Assembly: GCA_030272585.1 (NCBI GenBank)
Contig: BSYQ01000002.1
Location: 6,758,001 to 6,822,000, forward strand
Length of the DNA stretch: 64,000 nucleotides
Reading direction: 5' to 3'
Source: Bryopsis sp. KO-2023
Lineage: Eukaryota > Chlorophyta > Ulvophyceae > Bryopsidales > Bryopsidaceae
The position numbers and the translations under genes were made by a program. The notes under the pieces were generated by a model, which had not been told where the DNA came from, made no database searches, and worked only from the letters and a program-made list of their open reading frames with translations. This document shows, piece after piece, positions 12,561-24,650 of the stretch (positions are counted from its first letter, which is position 1; every line of letters begins with the position of its first letter).

Positions 12561-12624
12561 CTGATAGTATGGCGCTGAACATAACGGCTGCAATGAGGCC
12601 GGCTGTATTCAGAAAATTTGGCAT
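12561..12624 (-). other. Alternative first exon (second signal-peptide exon) for the F-type lectin gene
   Basis: Encodes MPNFLNTAGLIAAVMFSAIL and ends in phase 1 at a GTGGAT donor. It has the same 64-nt length and phase as the exon at 12182-12245, and their flanks are also similar (a 12.18-12.29 kb segment repeats at 12.57-12.67 kb). Both could splice in frame to the lectin exon starting at 11786. Either this is a choice of first exons or one copy is a relic of tandem duplication. Confidence 0.5.
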
Positions 12625-12716
12625 GGTGTTGGTGAGGAGTGGTTGCGGCCGAGTGTTCTAAATGATATCTATGTGGTACTCACATAGACCCCAAAACCAG
12701 CGAACGACAGGACTGA

Positions 12717-13016
12717 ATGGCTACTGCTTATCGCCAGCGTTTCGTAGAGCGCATCCATCCTATTCAGTCGAAAATAGAACAGAAATCGCTCTTCTTGCCT
12801 GACATTGCCGAAATTCTCGATTTCGATTCGCAAGAACTTGATGGAGTTTTCGACAAGGGAACACTCAACACGCAACGGCAACATGTGGCAACATGTGACA
12901 GTCGATTGATTGCCCAAATGAAAAAACTAGACCACAACCAAACAGCAATGTTCTTTTCACCAAGAGAGCCAACCCCTCCCATGTCCAATCAAAAGCCAAG
13001 TTCCCTACAACCATGA
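12717..13016 (+). CDS. Hypothetical 99-residue ORF
   Basis: ATG start at 12717. The predicted protein is polar and mixed-charge, with no recognised domain, signal or membrane segment. It is divergent to the lectin gene and about 90 bp from its upstream signal exon. No homologue exists in the window and no splice evidence supports it, so it may be chance. Confidence 0.22.
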   Translation: MATAYRQRFVERIHPIQSKIEQKSLFLPDIAEILDFDSQELDGVFDKGTLNTQRQHVATCDSRLIAQMKKLDHNQTAMFFSPREPTPPMSNQKPSSLQP

Positions 13017-13019
13017 AAG

Positions 13020-16000
13020 CCAAGATTTGCATTCCTCCTCTTTATCAGAGTGGCTCTCACAAAGCAAAGCAGTGGAATAAATATTTGGCACTGAAAACAG
13101 TGCTGATGCCAGCAGAAACCCTGGCCTTGCTTTTGCACCATGTTCGAGCAGAAGGGGTGCTGCATCCCATTTCCCCTGAAACGGACCACCTGACCGATCC
13201 AGGAAGAAGGCGATCGTGGAGCGCGCGCGTGTCTGGAAATCTTGTTCCACGCAGTAACATTTTTGGCGGCGCGGGTGTTCCAATGGCTTAAAAACGCCAC
13301 CAACGATTGATCGTCTGCGTCGCCACGGCTCCCCCAAAACGTCGACGGAAGCAGTTATGTTCCAGAAACAAATCAACCTCCGTGCCCTAACCCCCATACA
13401 CCCGCAATCAACTCCACGATCGGCCGACCCGATCTCTTCAAAAGCGGATATGGAAAACGGCATCCAGCCTCGCACAACAGATCAAAGAAGGATCTTGGGA
13501 GGGGGGATGTGCGAACAGGGTGCGAGTGCCGACCATTTTTGCAAGCGTTTGAGTATTGCGGTTCGTTCCTCTGACTTTAGGCATTCGTTCTAGTGCTGTG
13601 ATCATCATTCTATCAGTCCGTGCTAGAGGAAACAAAAGTGGGAATAACATAACATAACATAATTACACGCGAAGAAGCCTACCAGCTGCCCGAGAAGATG
13701 CTTAACTTGGTGCGATCTTGGAACGCCGAATGGGGCAGAAGTGTGAGATTCCAGGCCTTCCTTGACCCTCACTTTTTTCTTGTGAGGGGAGGAGAGGGGA
13801 GAGGGTGCTTTTTTAGAATAGAATGGGTTGGGAATGTATGTGCACAGCAAGAAAGGCTGTTAGTTTTTGTTTGCTTTTTCAATTGAGAATTGGAAGCCAA
13901 GGGCAGCGATTGATGCAGGGCTGATTGAAGCCAGGGTAGATTGCATGCCGGGATTGAAATGAAATCAATGCTGATTTGAATTAGACATCTGCCATCATAT
14001 TTTAAAACCACAATAGTGTATTATGCAAATGGAAAAAAGACCATCGTCCTTTGCTGGAAACAGCCTCCATCAATATTTCCACCACAGAGAGAAATCCTCC
14101 AAAAAAAGGGTAAAACTACCAACAGCTTCCCTCCAGCTTCCCTCCAGCTTCCCTCCAGCTTCCCTCCAGCTTCCCTCCAGCTTCCCTCCAGCTTCCCTCT
14201 GCAAACCAGATGTTATCCTTATCTACCTTTACTTTGGGGGTTCGCTGACCCCCCTGTTCTGGAATTGAAGGGATGTAATGTCTTCATGTGTGCAATCAGG
14301 CGATTAATCCAAAATGGCACTCTGTTCCTGAGTGGAATAATTGCCTGTAGAAATACCTTGTCTTTTCTGTTTTTATTTTTATTTTCAAGGGGGCCATGGG
14401 AATAGATTAATCACGACTCAGGAGTTTCTCTTCTGTTTTTTCTTCCCTGCAACGAAGCCGTCTGTGGCCATTAGAAATAAAAAAAAAGAATAGTTTGAAA
14501 AAAAGAGAGAAAAGAAACAACCAGGAAGATAGAAACAATTTCCCCTGACAAAAATGCTGTGGGGAGTTTATCATCTTCCATGAGTTTTTCAAAGATAATA
14601 AAACCCAACACCTTAGCTCCGCCCCAGTTTTTCCTCTCTCTTTTTTCTTGAGTTCACTCCACAATGAGCGATTTCTTTTTTGTGAAACCAAAGATGTGCA
14701 GCAGTGACTGACTGTTCATACCCCCATGGTCCAAGAGCTGAACTGTGTATATATTTTTTTTTCTTGAACAAAAATCATATTCGAAAATGATTGAGAAATT
14801 ATTGGAGTAGGGTTCGATTCCCCTCTGTTGCCTCAATTAAGAAAATCTCTGTACATTCTTCTAGTTTTTCATCTTTCCTGATGTCTTTGTGGGTAAGTGT
14901 TTTTCCTTCAACTATTTTTTTTGAGTATGTGAAAAAAAACAAAATGATGAAAATGGTCTTGTCTTTAATGTGCCTCTATCTCAAATTTTTTTGTCCCAGA
15001 GGTTTCAGGTGAAAGCTGACTCTTTGTTTTGGTACAAAAACTTTCGGTATTATCTAAACTGATATATTTATTCTATTCTTCAATTGGTTTGTTTCCTCTT
15101 CTAAAAAAGATCAACACCATTCAGGATGGGTATGGGAAGAGTAATGCAAAAAAAGTGGGAATGTATTTTTCTTGTGCATTTTTTGTTTCTTGTTTTTTTC
15201 TTTCTAGGGGACAGGGGAATTCTCTGCTGAGTCCTGAAAGGTACCGTAAATACTCTGATGGAGATTGCCTGAAATAGGGGCAATATTTCTCAAAACTTTT
15301 GTTTCCTTTTTTTATTTTAAGGAATAGATAACCCATGAAATTAACATGGTCTTGGACTTAAAACAACATGCTGAAAACCCACACCAAGGAAAAATAAGAA
15401 AGTCTCTTGTTATGGCCTCCTGAATAGTCTGCCCTTTAGTCTGGGAAAAAATCAACCTTGTTTTTTCAACTGAACACATATTTCTTTTTCTCAATTTTTC
15501 CTTTGATATGCGGATCAACGGAACGCTCTTGGAACGTGATTTGATTCAGGGTGAAATTTTTTTTTGGATTGATGTCAATTGTAGGAAAGGCATCAGAGCC
15601 AGAGCAACTGCGGGGAGGGGCGTTCAGGAATGACTTGCAGAAAGCCAAGAAGAGTGAAAAAGAATGAGGGGAAGAAAGAATATTCTCCGCTGAGAGGGAC
15701 ACAAACAGAAAGGTAGGATCTGCCTGTCCCCCCCCTCCTCTCAAAAGAATGTAGATCTGACCTAGAGAAGCAACAATGAGAGAAAGGGAACCAACAGATT
15801 TTAAGCGAGTTGAGTAGATCTTGTATGTAAACTAATTTTCATGTAATACATTCTAGCCTTCCTTTTTTTGGTTCTAGAAATACACCTGCACCTGGCTGCC
15901 ATATAAAAAAGTGACGCATGGAATTATTACAATAAGAAAAAAATTTGCTGTCGGACGTTTTTTGTGGACTTTTTACATCCTCTCTCTTTCTTGGTGTAAA

Positions 16001-16844
16001 CAGGGCAGGTTTGTTTTCCTCCCTACGATAAATAAATGAGGAAAAGAGGGGAAAAAATTCCTTATCGACACTTCCCATCTCCCTTCCTCTTTTGGTGGGT
16101 AGCTGGCACTGAACATGAGCTGAACCAAAACAGACCACCACCATAAAATCATGTGAGCTTTTTCAATCAGGGTGTGTTTAGTTTTGGTTCAGCATGTGCA
16201 AGTTAGGAGGAAAATCAAGAGAAATTTGCCTGGATCGAGGGGGAAAATGTACCCATCAATCAGGAGAATCCCCTCAACCAGAGATCCATAAAAAAATGGG
16301 GAACGGAAAGAAGGAAAGGGGGAGGAACCCCCTTTCCTTCTCTCTTTTTTTTTACCCTGTCCCAGAAAGCGGCGTGGTCTGTGGTATCTTTGGTGGTGTG
16401 CCTGCGGCGGGAGTGACAACAACAACAGAGGATGAAAAAACAATCCAACAAACACAGAAGAATATTACATTTGAACAAAAACACACCAACTAGATATTTT
16501 TGTTCATGTGTTGCTGGTGCTGCTCGAAAGTCTCCTCGTCCACGTTGTAACTCATCCCCAAACGCCTCGGGAGAGGGGCGTGGATTTCGAATCAGTTTGG
16601 AAAAGTTGAGCTTTGCATTCCCATCACATCATACCAAAAAAAACAATTTCTTTCAAGGCTAACACTTTCAAACTCAAGAGACACCACCAAATCATTAGAG
16701 AAGGCTATTGAAAGTTCGGTTCGTAACAGATTCACATGCGGATGAGAATGCTCCTCTCCTTCTCTTGCTACTTCAACACTCCAACACCATAAAAATCGTG
16801 GATACAAACCCCCAAATGCAATTTAAACCAAAGACCATAACTTC
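13020..16844. other. Long spacer without a supported gene
   Basis: Contains an R1 fragment (about 14.24-14.40 kb), an 11-bp minisatellite (listed separately), an ATAACATAACATAATTACAC block at 13646-13668 that recurs at 42.17 kb, and many T- and A-runs. Overlapping minus-strand ORFs at 13.0-13.5 kb show no recognisable motif. A GTTCGATTCC block near 14810 resembles a tRNA T-arm but has no cloverleaf around it. Confidence 0.5.
14123..14202. repeat. 11-bp minisatellite, about 7 copies
   Basis: Tandem CCAGCTTCCCT units in the R1 fragment region. The only visible variation is at the array edges. Confidence 0.9.
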
Positions 16845-17894
16845 TCAATTATTAGAGGAAGAGTGGGCCAAAAAGTCCCACACCAAGATTTTCCCATCTT
16901 CCCTCACAACAATCATCTTGTCCTCACTCAAGAAAAGATCTTTGAGGTCACGTCCGACGTAGAACTTCTCGTGGCAACGATCCTCCTCGACGATACCGCA
17001 AACCACCACTTCCATTGAACCCCTAGAAAAGTATGCAAATTTGCTTTCGTTGGACCCCATATAACAGAAGTACTCGCCAACGTTCATAACTCGCACACAT
17101 TCAAAGTTTTCTCGACCCCATATTCGGACGGTTCCATCCATGGAGCCACTGATGATCAGGCGATCATGGACTCCAACCCCTTTGACGCGGTAAGAGTTCC
17201 CCTTGAGCGTTGCCACACGTGCGGAGGAGGTCAAGCACCACATTTCGAGATCCCCATTGGCTAACCCGCATATCAACAAACCCACTTCCGCTGCGAAAGT
17301 CGCACACTTGATACTTTTTTCCCTCTCCTCCCCATCACCCTTGACATCATTCAAAACCTTGTCTCGAGTCCAATCCGCCTTGCTCCACAAATCAAGACCC
17401 CCCGCACCACCAACGGCCACGTGTTCTCCGACGTCCACGATCACATCAACCTTGAAACTAAGGATGAAAGATGAGAGTCTTTGCAAGGCAGGAACTTCCA
17501 ACACTACCACGGTTTGGTTTGCAATCTTGCAAAGAAGCATTCCATCCACGAAACACAAACAGGTGTGTGTTGGCCCCAAATATTTCTCGGTGGAGACCTC
17601 GCCTTTTTCAACGTTCACCAAGGTAATCCCCGACCATCCCGAGATCGCAAACATCTCGCCTCCCTTGACACAACCGACAATACTCCTTCGATTCTTGAGG
17701 AACTTAATACACTTGGGCACAACGGTGCCACATCGCCAGGCCCTCTCGAGACTAATTTTTCTGGCGAACTGCTCTTCTTTGGTCACAACGTTTCAAGCCT
17801 TGTCGACGCAAGAGCACCTGGCCAAAGTCCTTGGAGAGAAACCCTCAAAGATTTTACAAAGAAGTTCTCTTGGGAGTTCCCATACGATTTTCAT
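16845..17894 (-). pseudogene. F-box/WD40 protein, subfamily B, with in-frame TGA in the F-box
   Basis: From ATG at 17894 the frame reads MKIVWELPRELLCKIFEGFS and RTLARCSCV, the F-box of this family. It then meets TGA at 17795-17793 and continues in the same frame through KEEQFARK, LERAWRCGTVVP and seven WD-like blades (LDLWSKADW, LEMWCLTS, VRIWGREN, ILVWDFLAHS). The TGA sits exactly where paralogues at 40.3 and 49.9 kb have Trp of KAWNDATK, so one TGG-to-TGA change explains it. No other break is seen over about 350 codons. SCF substrate receptor by family. It is either a young pseudogene, a read-through allele, a sequencing error, or a gene whose product starts downstream without the F-box. 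Confidence 0.75.
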
Positions 17895-17899
17895 CACGC

Positions 17900-20605
17900 A
17901 CCCTCTCAATTGTGCAACCCCGACGAAAAATCACCTTGCCCCCTCGCTCGTCAGTTTCTGCAATCCGACGTTTCAGTCAATTATCGCATCGAACAGGGAA
18001 GTTGCGGACGTTCTCAGTTGCTCACTTTCTATCCCTGGCGTTGGATCGAAAAGGTTCGACGTAAAAGAGCACCAGGCATCGATCGGGTCCAGCAAAGCGC
18101 CCAACCCTGCCCAGTAAACGCCCCTTTCGCAACGGCTTTTCACGCCAAGACAAGAGCAACCCAACAGAAAACCGTTGGTGAATCCCTGGACTCGACAATA
18201 GACTTCACGCACCTGGCGATTTTCTCTTTGGCACCTACGGGTCTTTTTTCCAATTGGTGCGAAGAAAGTCTCCAAACAAAACAGCAGCAGTGGTGGATTA
18301 AGCAGTGTAATGGATCTGTAATGGCGCTGGTGTTTCTGTCCAACGATGTTACGACAAAAAGTGTTACAGAATAAGACATACAAACAAAGATAGCCTGCCA
18401 AATTATAGTTCGAGCGGATCCCATACACTCGCGTACACGTACCAAATGTCTATTCAAACATTCTCCATGACCTCCTCAGCGCATGGAACCGCGAAGTTGG
18501 ATACACTGGCGCTGCGCTTAAGTCTTCTTCGTCCACTCTTTGAACCCCAGGGGCAGACGTCGAATCACCCTTTCGTCGACCTGATCAATTCGAAATTTTC
18601 AAATCACTTGTTAAGTTGAGTATTGGACTTGTCAGCTATAAATTCAGGAAACAAGGAGTGACTGCCGAAAAGAACCAAACATGACTAAATTGATCGACCA
18701 TAAAAGCTGTGAGCAGGAAGAAGCCATCATGCCCCGCAAGCAAGCCTACCAGTTTTGCAATAGACACCCCCCTCTTTTTGCTTGTGGTCGAAGTGGGAAG
18801 CTTCCTTCGAAAAAACATAGAACAGGTGGCTATTCTATTTGGGGGAATTTTTTTTTGATACAGTCGGTTTCTTCTGCACTGTTGTGAGCTGCTGAATGCT
18901 GGCGAGTTCCTTCTTAAATGAAACAGAATACTGCACCTGGGTACCACCATCCTGAAATCCCCATCTTTCTAGGAAAAGGATTTGGTAGTTCCTCCCAACC
19001 TCAGGGATAGAGATCTAGTCAAAATGCCAGACAGGTGGATGTGGATCCTGACTTCTTTCATCATCGGCACGCTTGCACAAGCCACAAAGCTCTGGCACTT
19101 TGAATAATAGAATGTGCAACTCCGAAAAATTAAATTACGTCCTTGGTCTGATGAGATTCTGGAAGATGAGTCCTTCTTGGAGCAAGATTCCACTAAAGCT
19201 TTCTGTAACAATGAAGTAACAATGAAGTGGGACTCTAAACACACGAATGATTTCCACAATGGCAAACCAATCTGGGGGCGCCGCTACTGCTGTGTTGAGA
19301 TAGACCCCCGTCCATCTGATAGACTTTGAAAAGCAAACCACCTCAAACGCTTCTTTTCATGGGCAATCTGCCAACATCTTGCACTGATTTAAACACGAGA
19401 CGATTCAAACGAAAGTGACGATCTCTGCGCAGAAAAAAAACCCAATACGTTGGAAAAAAAAGACGGCCGACGGTGGGTTTTCTTCCTCCTGGATCGATGT
19501 TCTCGGGTCACGTAATGTGTACGACACAAGATCTCTCGCACCATTTGGCACAGACGGTCCCTCAGTAGTGACTTCAGTTCTACAGGGGGGTTCCACACCC
19601 AAAAAAGTCAACAGCCCAGACAAATATCCACACAAAAAAATCCCCGTTCTTGTTTTCCACTGGTCAAGATTGACCACCATGAAGAAAAAGGCTTTATTCT
19701 CCCAACCGCCACATCACGTGCATCTGAATAATAATTCCTCATCCAACAGCCGCCATGCGCGCTCGAATTAAACACACGTCTATATCATCGCGAGTAAGAT
19801 TAGAAGTTTTTCTGAAAGGGAAAAAACACAGAAAAGGGAGTACATAGTCTTACCCTGGGACTGGTGCGAAATGGCCTGAACTAGGTGCAGATCTTTTCGA
19901 AACTGGGTGTGTGTGTTTTCTAAACAAGAATAGATAAGGTCACAAGGAAGCTTTGAAATAAGAAAAACTGCTCAAATACTTTGTCCTCGTCAGAAAAAAG
20001 GATCTTTGTTACTGATACCATTAGGGTTTTCCCTATTTCAGTGGATTCTTTTTTTTCTAATCTGTCTTTGTAGTGAACAGAGTTTTCTTTGGTAAAACTG
20101 TTTTTAAACAAAAACACTCCAGAAATGATATTTTTCGTGCAGTGTTGAGGGTTGGTCTGTTTCTCTGAGTTGCAGTCTCAATGTTCTCAGGCCCCAGGAG
20201 AATTGTTGAACATTGTACAATGCCTCATGACTCATGAGTCATGAGGCATCTAGGAGATTCCTGTTAGGAAGAAGAAAACCACCAAGGAGTACAAGCAGCC
20301 AGAAATTTTGTGTATCTTTTTCTGGTGCTTTTCAAATCAAGGGAACATCGTGAAAAGAATAGTTGTTGGAGGATTTACCATGTCAGTTTGCTGTTATTTT
20401 ACACTCTCTTTTGATAGTATGTCTGTAGTCCTATCCACTTGTAATGTAACTTGTTTCGACCAAAAGGATCCCCTGTGCATTGTTTTACGAAAAAGAGTGG
20501 GGATTGATTACCTTTTGAATGGGACAAATCAAAGAGGATTTGTCTTCATGTCACTGTTTTGCCTATGGGATCAAAACCATTTGCAATTCTTTCTGTGCAC
20601 AAATT
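17900..20605. other. Spacer without a supported gene
   Basis: Holds the upstream region of the minus-strand F-box locus, a near-palindrome ATGCCTCATGACTCATGAGT-like at 20219-20247, and a segment at about 19.92-20.12 kb that is an inverted relative of R3. Long overlapping ORFs up to 18.4 kb are antisense shadows of the F-box locus. No other coding signal is convincing. Confidence 0.45.
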
Positions 20606-21588
20606 CAACAAAACACGCACACACCGAAAACAACAGCAGTTTTTTCCGAACATGCATGAAAATCCCCCCAAAACAAGTAAAAGTAAAAGCGAAAACGAAA
20701 ACAAAACCCCGCCGGCGGTTTCAGCACCGGCGGCTACGACCTCCCTGGCGCATCTGATCATCCCTGTCAATTCGAGAGTGAAGGTTCGAACCCGGGACCT
20801 GGCGGCCAGGGATCCTCTAGCAGATCCCCTTGACCAGCGGGCGAACGATGACACGCAGCGATGTCGCACTGAAGCCCCCCCCCCCAAACGATGATTCACC
20901 CACCCGCCAGAAGCTCGAGCGGAGCGTGCGTCGAGCGGCTCTCCGACGTCTTCGAAGACGTCTTCACAGCTAAACCAGCTGTCAATCCGAATCGCTGTCC
21001 TCGCGATGCTCACGCGTAGTGGTGACCAAAGCCACCAACGAGTCAGGTGGGTGAGAGGGTGGGGAGCTGTTGTGTGGGGGACAGGAAAACGCTTTCCTGT
21101 TCTGGAGAAGCTCGATCGAGCTCTCAAGGTTTGGGTATGCAATCAAACGCACCAACGGATGCCATGGTTTTGGCGCGGCGCGCCTGAGCTCTGGTGATTG
21201 CGGGAAGAATCTCATTCGTTTTCGTGGAACGAATCCAATGGTTTTCAATTGGGGAGGGGGGGATTCTCCATTCTGTCTTTCTTTTGGATTTTCATCCATG
21301 TCGGCTGATTTTGTTTGGTCGGGGGATATGCCCGTGGTTGGGGGATTTTGATGCATGCATGTTGGTGGTCGGCCTTGATTGGTGGCTTGTTGCAACCTGT
21401 GGCAAGTTAGGCTCTGGCTGGTCAGAGCGCCCAATCCCAATGGGGGTGTGGAATGCCCCTCGAAAGGGATGTCCGTCAGTCAGACTGTTGGGTGCAGCCA
21501 AAGCCATCTTTTCCAAGCTGGTTGGAAAAGTAGATGGGTGGGGATTGGGTGGTTTCTGGTTGGAGCTGCACCCACAGTCCGACTGATC
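20606..21588 (+). repeat. Inverted-repeat family, arm A (partner B at 23.36-24.05 kb)
   Basis: Nearly the whole segment recurs in reverse complement at 23358-24051; B lacks about 250 bp of A (roughly 21190-21440). The last 140 bp also match 24144-24302. A stretch on the minus strand at about 20770-20850 has an A-box-like GCCCGCTGGTCAAGG, a TGCTAGA loop, a CTGG-CCAG stem and a GGGTTCGAACC B-box. It resembles a decayed tRNA-Ser(GCT) and is conserved in B. GC content is clearly higher than in flanking DNA. The element class is unknown; a tRNA-derived or foldback element is possible. Confidence 0.75.
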
Positions 21589-22757
21589 CTGAGGTTTGCG
21601 ACAGTATTAAGGTTTAAGGTTGTGGAAATAACGTTTTTGTTTTGAAGGAGATCAGAAAAGTGAGCCAACACATGGACATCGTTCTTTCTCTTGATATCCA
21701 GTAGATAACTGGGGATCCCGTCCTCAAAAACAAATATTCAATCTGTCAACCATCTTTTTATGCTAGACTTTTGTTTGAAGCTTCAAGAGGAATTTTTTTA
21801 TCCAGGACACTCTTCCCACCCAAAATCGAATTCGCCCAATTACGTTTCTAAGATCTGATGAAAAAGTTGATTCGCAAAAACAATTCCTGGCCTTGTGGCT
21901 TTTGATCTCAATTTTCAACATCCTCCGCGTTCGTAAATTCCAGCCTCTTGGAACCCAATTTGTTTTAAGGCAGCCGACAATGGTTTTTTTTTTTTTTTTT
22001 TCTGAAACCCAATACGAATGATAGTGAAAGAAGTACAGGGGCCCTCCCAGATTAGCCAAAGTTGGAGGGTTATTCTTATTGAGGCCATCGGCTTCTATCA
22101 TCTTTTTCACATTTGATTGGGCTTCTGCTTTTTCTTACTTTTTTTTCCTGCAGTGCTTTGCCTGTTCATCACCTATCATCCACAAATATTCAGTTTTATT
22201 ACCTTGATGGCTGTGAGGTCCCCAATTCTGGATGCACCAAGGCCTGCTTGATTGTATATCGATTTCCCCTGAAAAAAAAAAACATCAGATGGAAAATCAG
22301 ATATCCAAAAAGACTTAAATATTCGATTGTCGAGGCTTCACACGTGTGAAGAATGATTAATCATTCTTGACATTGTGGCAAGCCCCTTTGTGAAACAAAA
22401 GAAAAAAAGCTTTGAAGTCAATTCAGAAAATGACAGGCCCCTTTGTTTTGTAGAAAAACTGCTTGAGACCTTTTTCTTGTTGCTACCCCGAAAAGTAAAG
22501 CTACAAACACTGTAGCTCCCTACACTTATTAGGATAAAATTAGTCCACAGGGTAGCATCCCAACACAGATTCTCAATCGAATTTAACAGTCCGATTCTGT
22601 CCAACACCGGATTTTTTTTTTCTCCCAGCTCCCCCAGTAGCAAATCAAAGAAGAATAGTGGAAAGTGAGAACAATTTTTTCAAAAGTCTTCAGGAAGAGC
22701 GGTCTATCGAAGTGAGGGACATAAAATTAGAGGTGTTCAAAAAAAGGAAAAGTGTGC
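21589..22757. other. Spacer inside the inverted-repeat pair, no gene seen
   Basis: AT-rich with T-runs (about 21980-21999). It ends near the start of the 22.66-23.13 kb ORF. No domain is recognised. Confidence 0.45.
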
Positions 22758-23209
22758 AGGGAAACCGAAACACTCACCTGGGGACAGACAGTCGACACCA
22801 CACCACCACAGGTCCACGGGTTTCAGTTTTACCAGAGGACTTCAGCCAACTTCAGAGACTTCAGTCAGAAAATCGCTTCGTTGAGAGGGATTTAATCTGC
22901 AAAAATTCCACTCGGACGACTGCAGCACTCACGAAAAACGCTCGAAAGTGCAACCAAGACCATATACCCTCCAAAAAAGCACATCAGAGGTGTGAACGAT
23001 GTCGAGAAACGGTTCTCAGAAATCGCGAAGGATGGCGAGAAGGAACGAGTGGATTCAAAAAAAGCAAAGTTTCCGCTCAGCAAATCGTGTTTTTCTTGCA
23101 AAACCTCCCACCTCTTCCCAGCCCTTGATAAGGACTTCGTCTACACCACTTCGTTTCCAGCATTCTTCGATCCCCTCCCAGTAAACACTAACGTTACTTC
23201 TCCCTCTGT
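22758..23209 (+). repeat. Duplicated segment with a conserved ORF, copy 2
   Basis: Direct copy of 10.28-10.72 kb. An ORF from 22658 to 23128 (156 residues) covers the shared frame, including HQRCERCRETV and NREGWREGTSG, and is basic. Only the shared part is supported by comparison with copy 1. The family is not recognised. Confidence 0.5.
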
Positions 23210-23357
23210 GGTCAGTGGGAGGGAGGGAGTTTCAAAGGAAAAAAAAGCTCTTTTCCTTTTTTAGAAGAGGAAGCTCTGCTGAGAGAAAAAATGTCAAGAG
23301 GGAAGTTGAACGAAAAAAGAGGAAGGAAATACTTGGAGTAAGCAAATCAGTATATAT

Positions 23358-24051
23358 GTTCCAACCAGCTCCAACCAGAAACCACCCAATCACCACCCAT
23401 ATACTTTTCCAACCAGCTTGGAAAAGATGGTTTTGGCTGCACCCAACAGTCCCTTTCGAGGGGCATTCCACACCAGCTCAGGCGCGCTGCGCCAAAACCA
23501 TGGCACCCGTTGGTGCGTTTGGTCGCATACCCAAACCGTGAGAACTCGACCGGGCTTCTCCAGAACAGGAAAGCGTTTTCCTGTCCCCCACACAACAGCT
23601 CCTCACACTCTCACCCATCCGACTCTTCGGTGGCTTTGGTCACCACCACGCGTGAGCATCGCGAGGACAGCGATTCGGATTGACAGCTGGTTTGGATCTT
23701 TGAAGACGTCGGAGAGCCGCTCGACGCGCCCGCTCGAGTTTCTGTCGGTTGGGTGAATCATCCTTGGGGGGGGGGTACTTGAGTGCGACATGGATGCATG
23801 TCATCGTTCGCCCGCTGGTCAAGGGGATCTGCTAGAGGATCCCTGGACATCAGGTCCCGGGTTCGAACCTTCACTCTCGAATTGTCATGCGCCAGAGAGG
23901 TTGTAGCCGCCGGTGCTGAAACCGCCGGCGGGGTTTTTGTTTTTTTTTAGATTTTACTTTTTACCTTTATTGGGGGGGATTTTCATGCATGTTGGGGAAA
24001 AAAAACTGCTGTTGTTTTCGGTGCCCTTGTGTGCGTGCGTGTTTTGTTGAG
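23358..24051 (-). repeat. Inverted-repeat family, arm B
   Basis: Reverse-complement counterpart of arm A, with the tRNA-like block at about 23.80-23.89 kb on the plus strand. The loop between arms is about 1.8 kb. C-runs and G-runs differ in length between arms, and there are scattered substitutions, so the arms are not freshly duplicated. Confidence 0.75.
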
Positions 24052-24143
24052 TCCTGGATGTTCATGGCTCTGTTAGAAGTTGCACTAACCCACTTGGTAT
24101 CCCAACAAAAGCGAAAAACCCCACAGCCAACCCATCCGCCCAT

Positions 24144-24302
24144 TCCTTAGGATCAGTCAAACTGTGGGTGCAGCTCCAACTAGAAGTCTACAAATCACCA
24201 CCCATCTACTTTTCCGACCAGCTTGGAAAAGCTGGTTTTGGCTGCACCCAACAGTCAGTCTGACTGACGTCCCTGACGTCCCTTTCGAGGGGCATTCCAC
24301 AT
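24144..24302 (-). repeat. Inverted-repeat family, terminal fragment C
   Basis: A third copy, in the same orientation as B, of the terminal 140 bp of arm A: GACTGTTGGGTGCAGCC, CTTGGAAAAG and GGAGCTGCACCCACAG blocks, with a GGATCAGTC edge. An AGTCAGTCTGACT palindrome lies inside. It marks the conserved outer end of the family. Confidence 0.7.
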
Positions 24303-24650
24303 CTCCTTTGGCTACCCGGACCAGCCACGTGCACGTGGTTAATTATCCACTCGAAATCGGATGGAGCAAGCGATAAAGACCTTTGACTGAGCTCTGACCG
24401 ACTGAGGTTTTTTTTTTTTCGAAAGTTGAAGGGAAAAAAAAAAGAACACTCTCGACTGGCGGAGTGGCCTTGGACTCAAAGGTCGAATCTTACAGAACAA
24501 CTCGGTGGTACAAACGAGGAAAAGTAGGGCAAGGTTTGCAGCGAATAGACCAGTGTTACTTATGCCATATAACAAACACCATATCTGACATTATTGACAG
24601 ATATACCCCAGAAAAAAACGAAATCGTATCAAATAAAAACGTGACACCAC

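Noticed and set aside
14795-14840. GGGTTCGATTCCCC block resembling a tRNA T-arm
   Set aside because: No matching acceptor, D-arm or anticodon arm on either strand. The same applies to the GGTTCGATTCC block near 57393.
17203-18374. Two plus-strand ORFs of about 300 residues
   Set aside because: Antisense shadows of the F-box/WD40 locus at 16845-17894, which has clear family homology on the minus strand.
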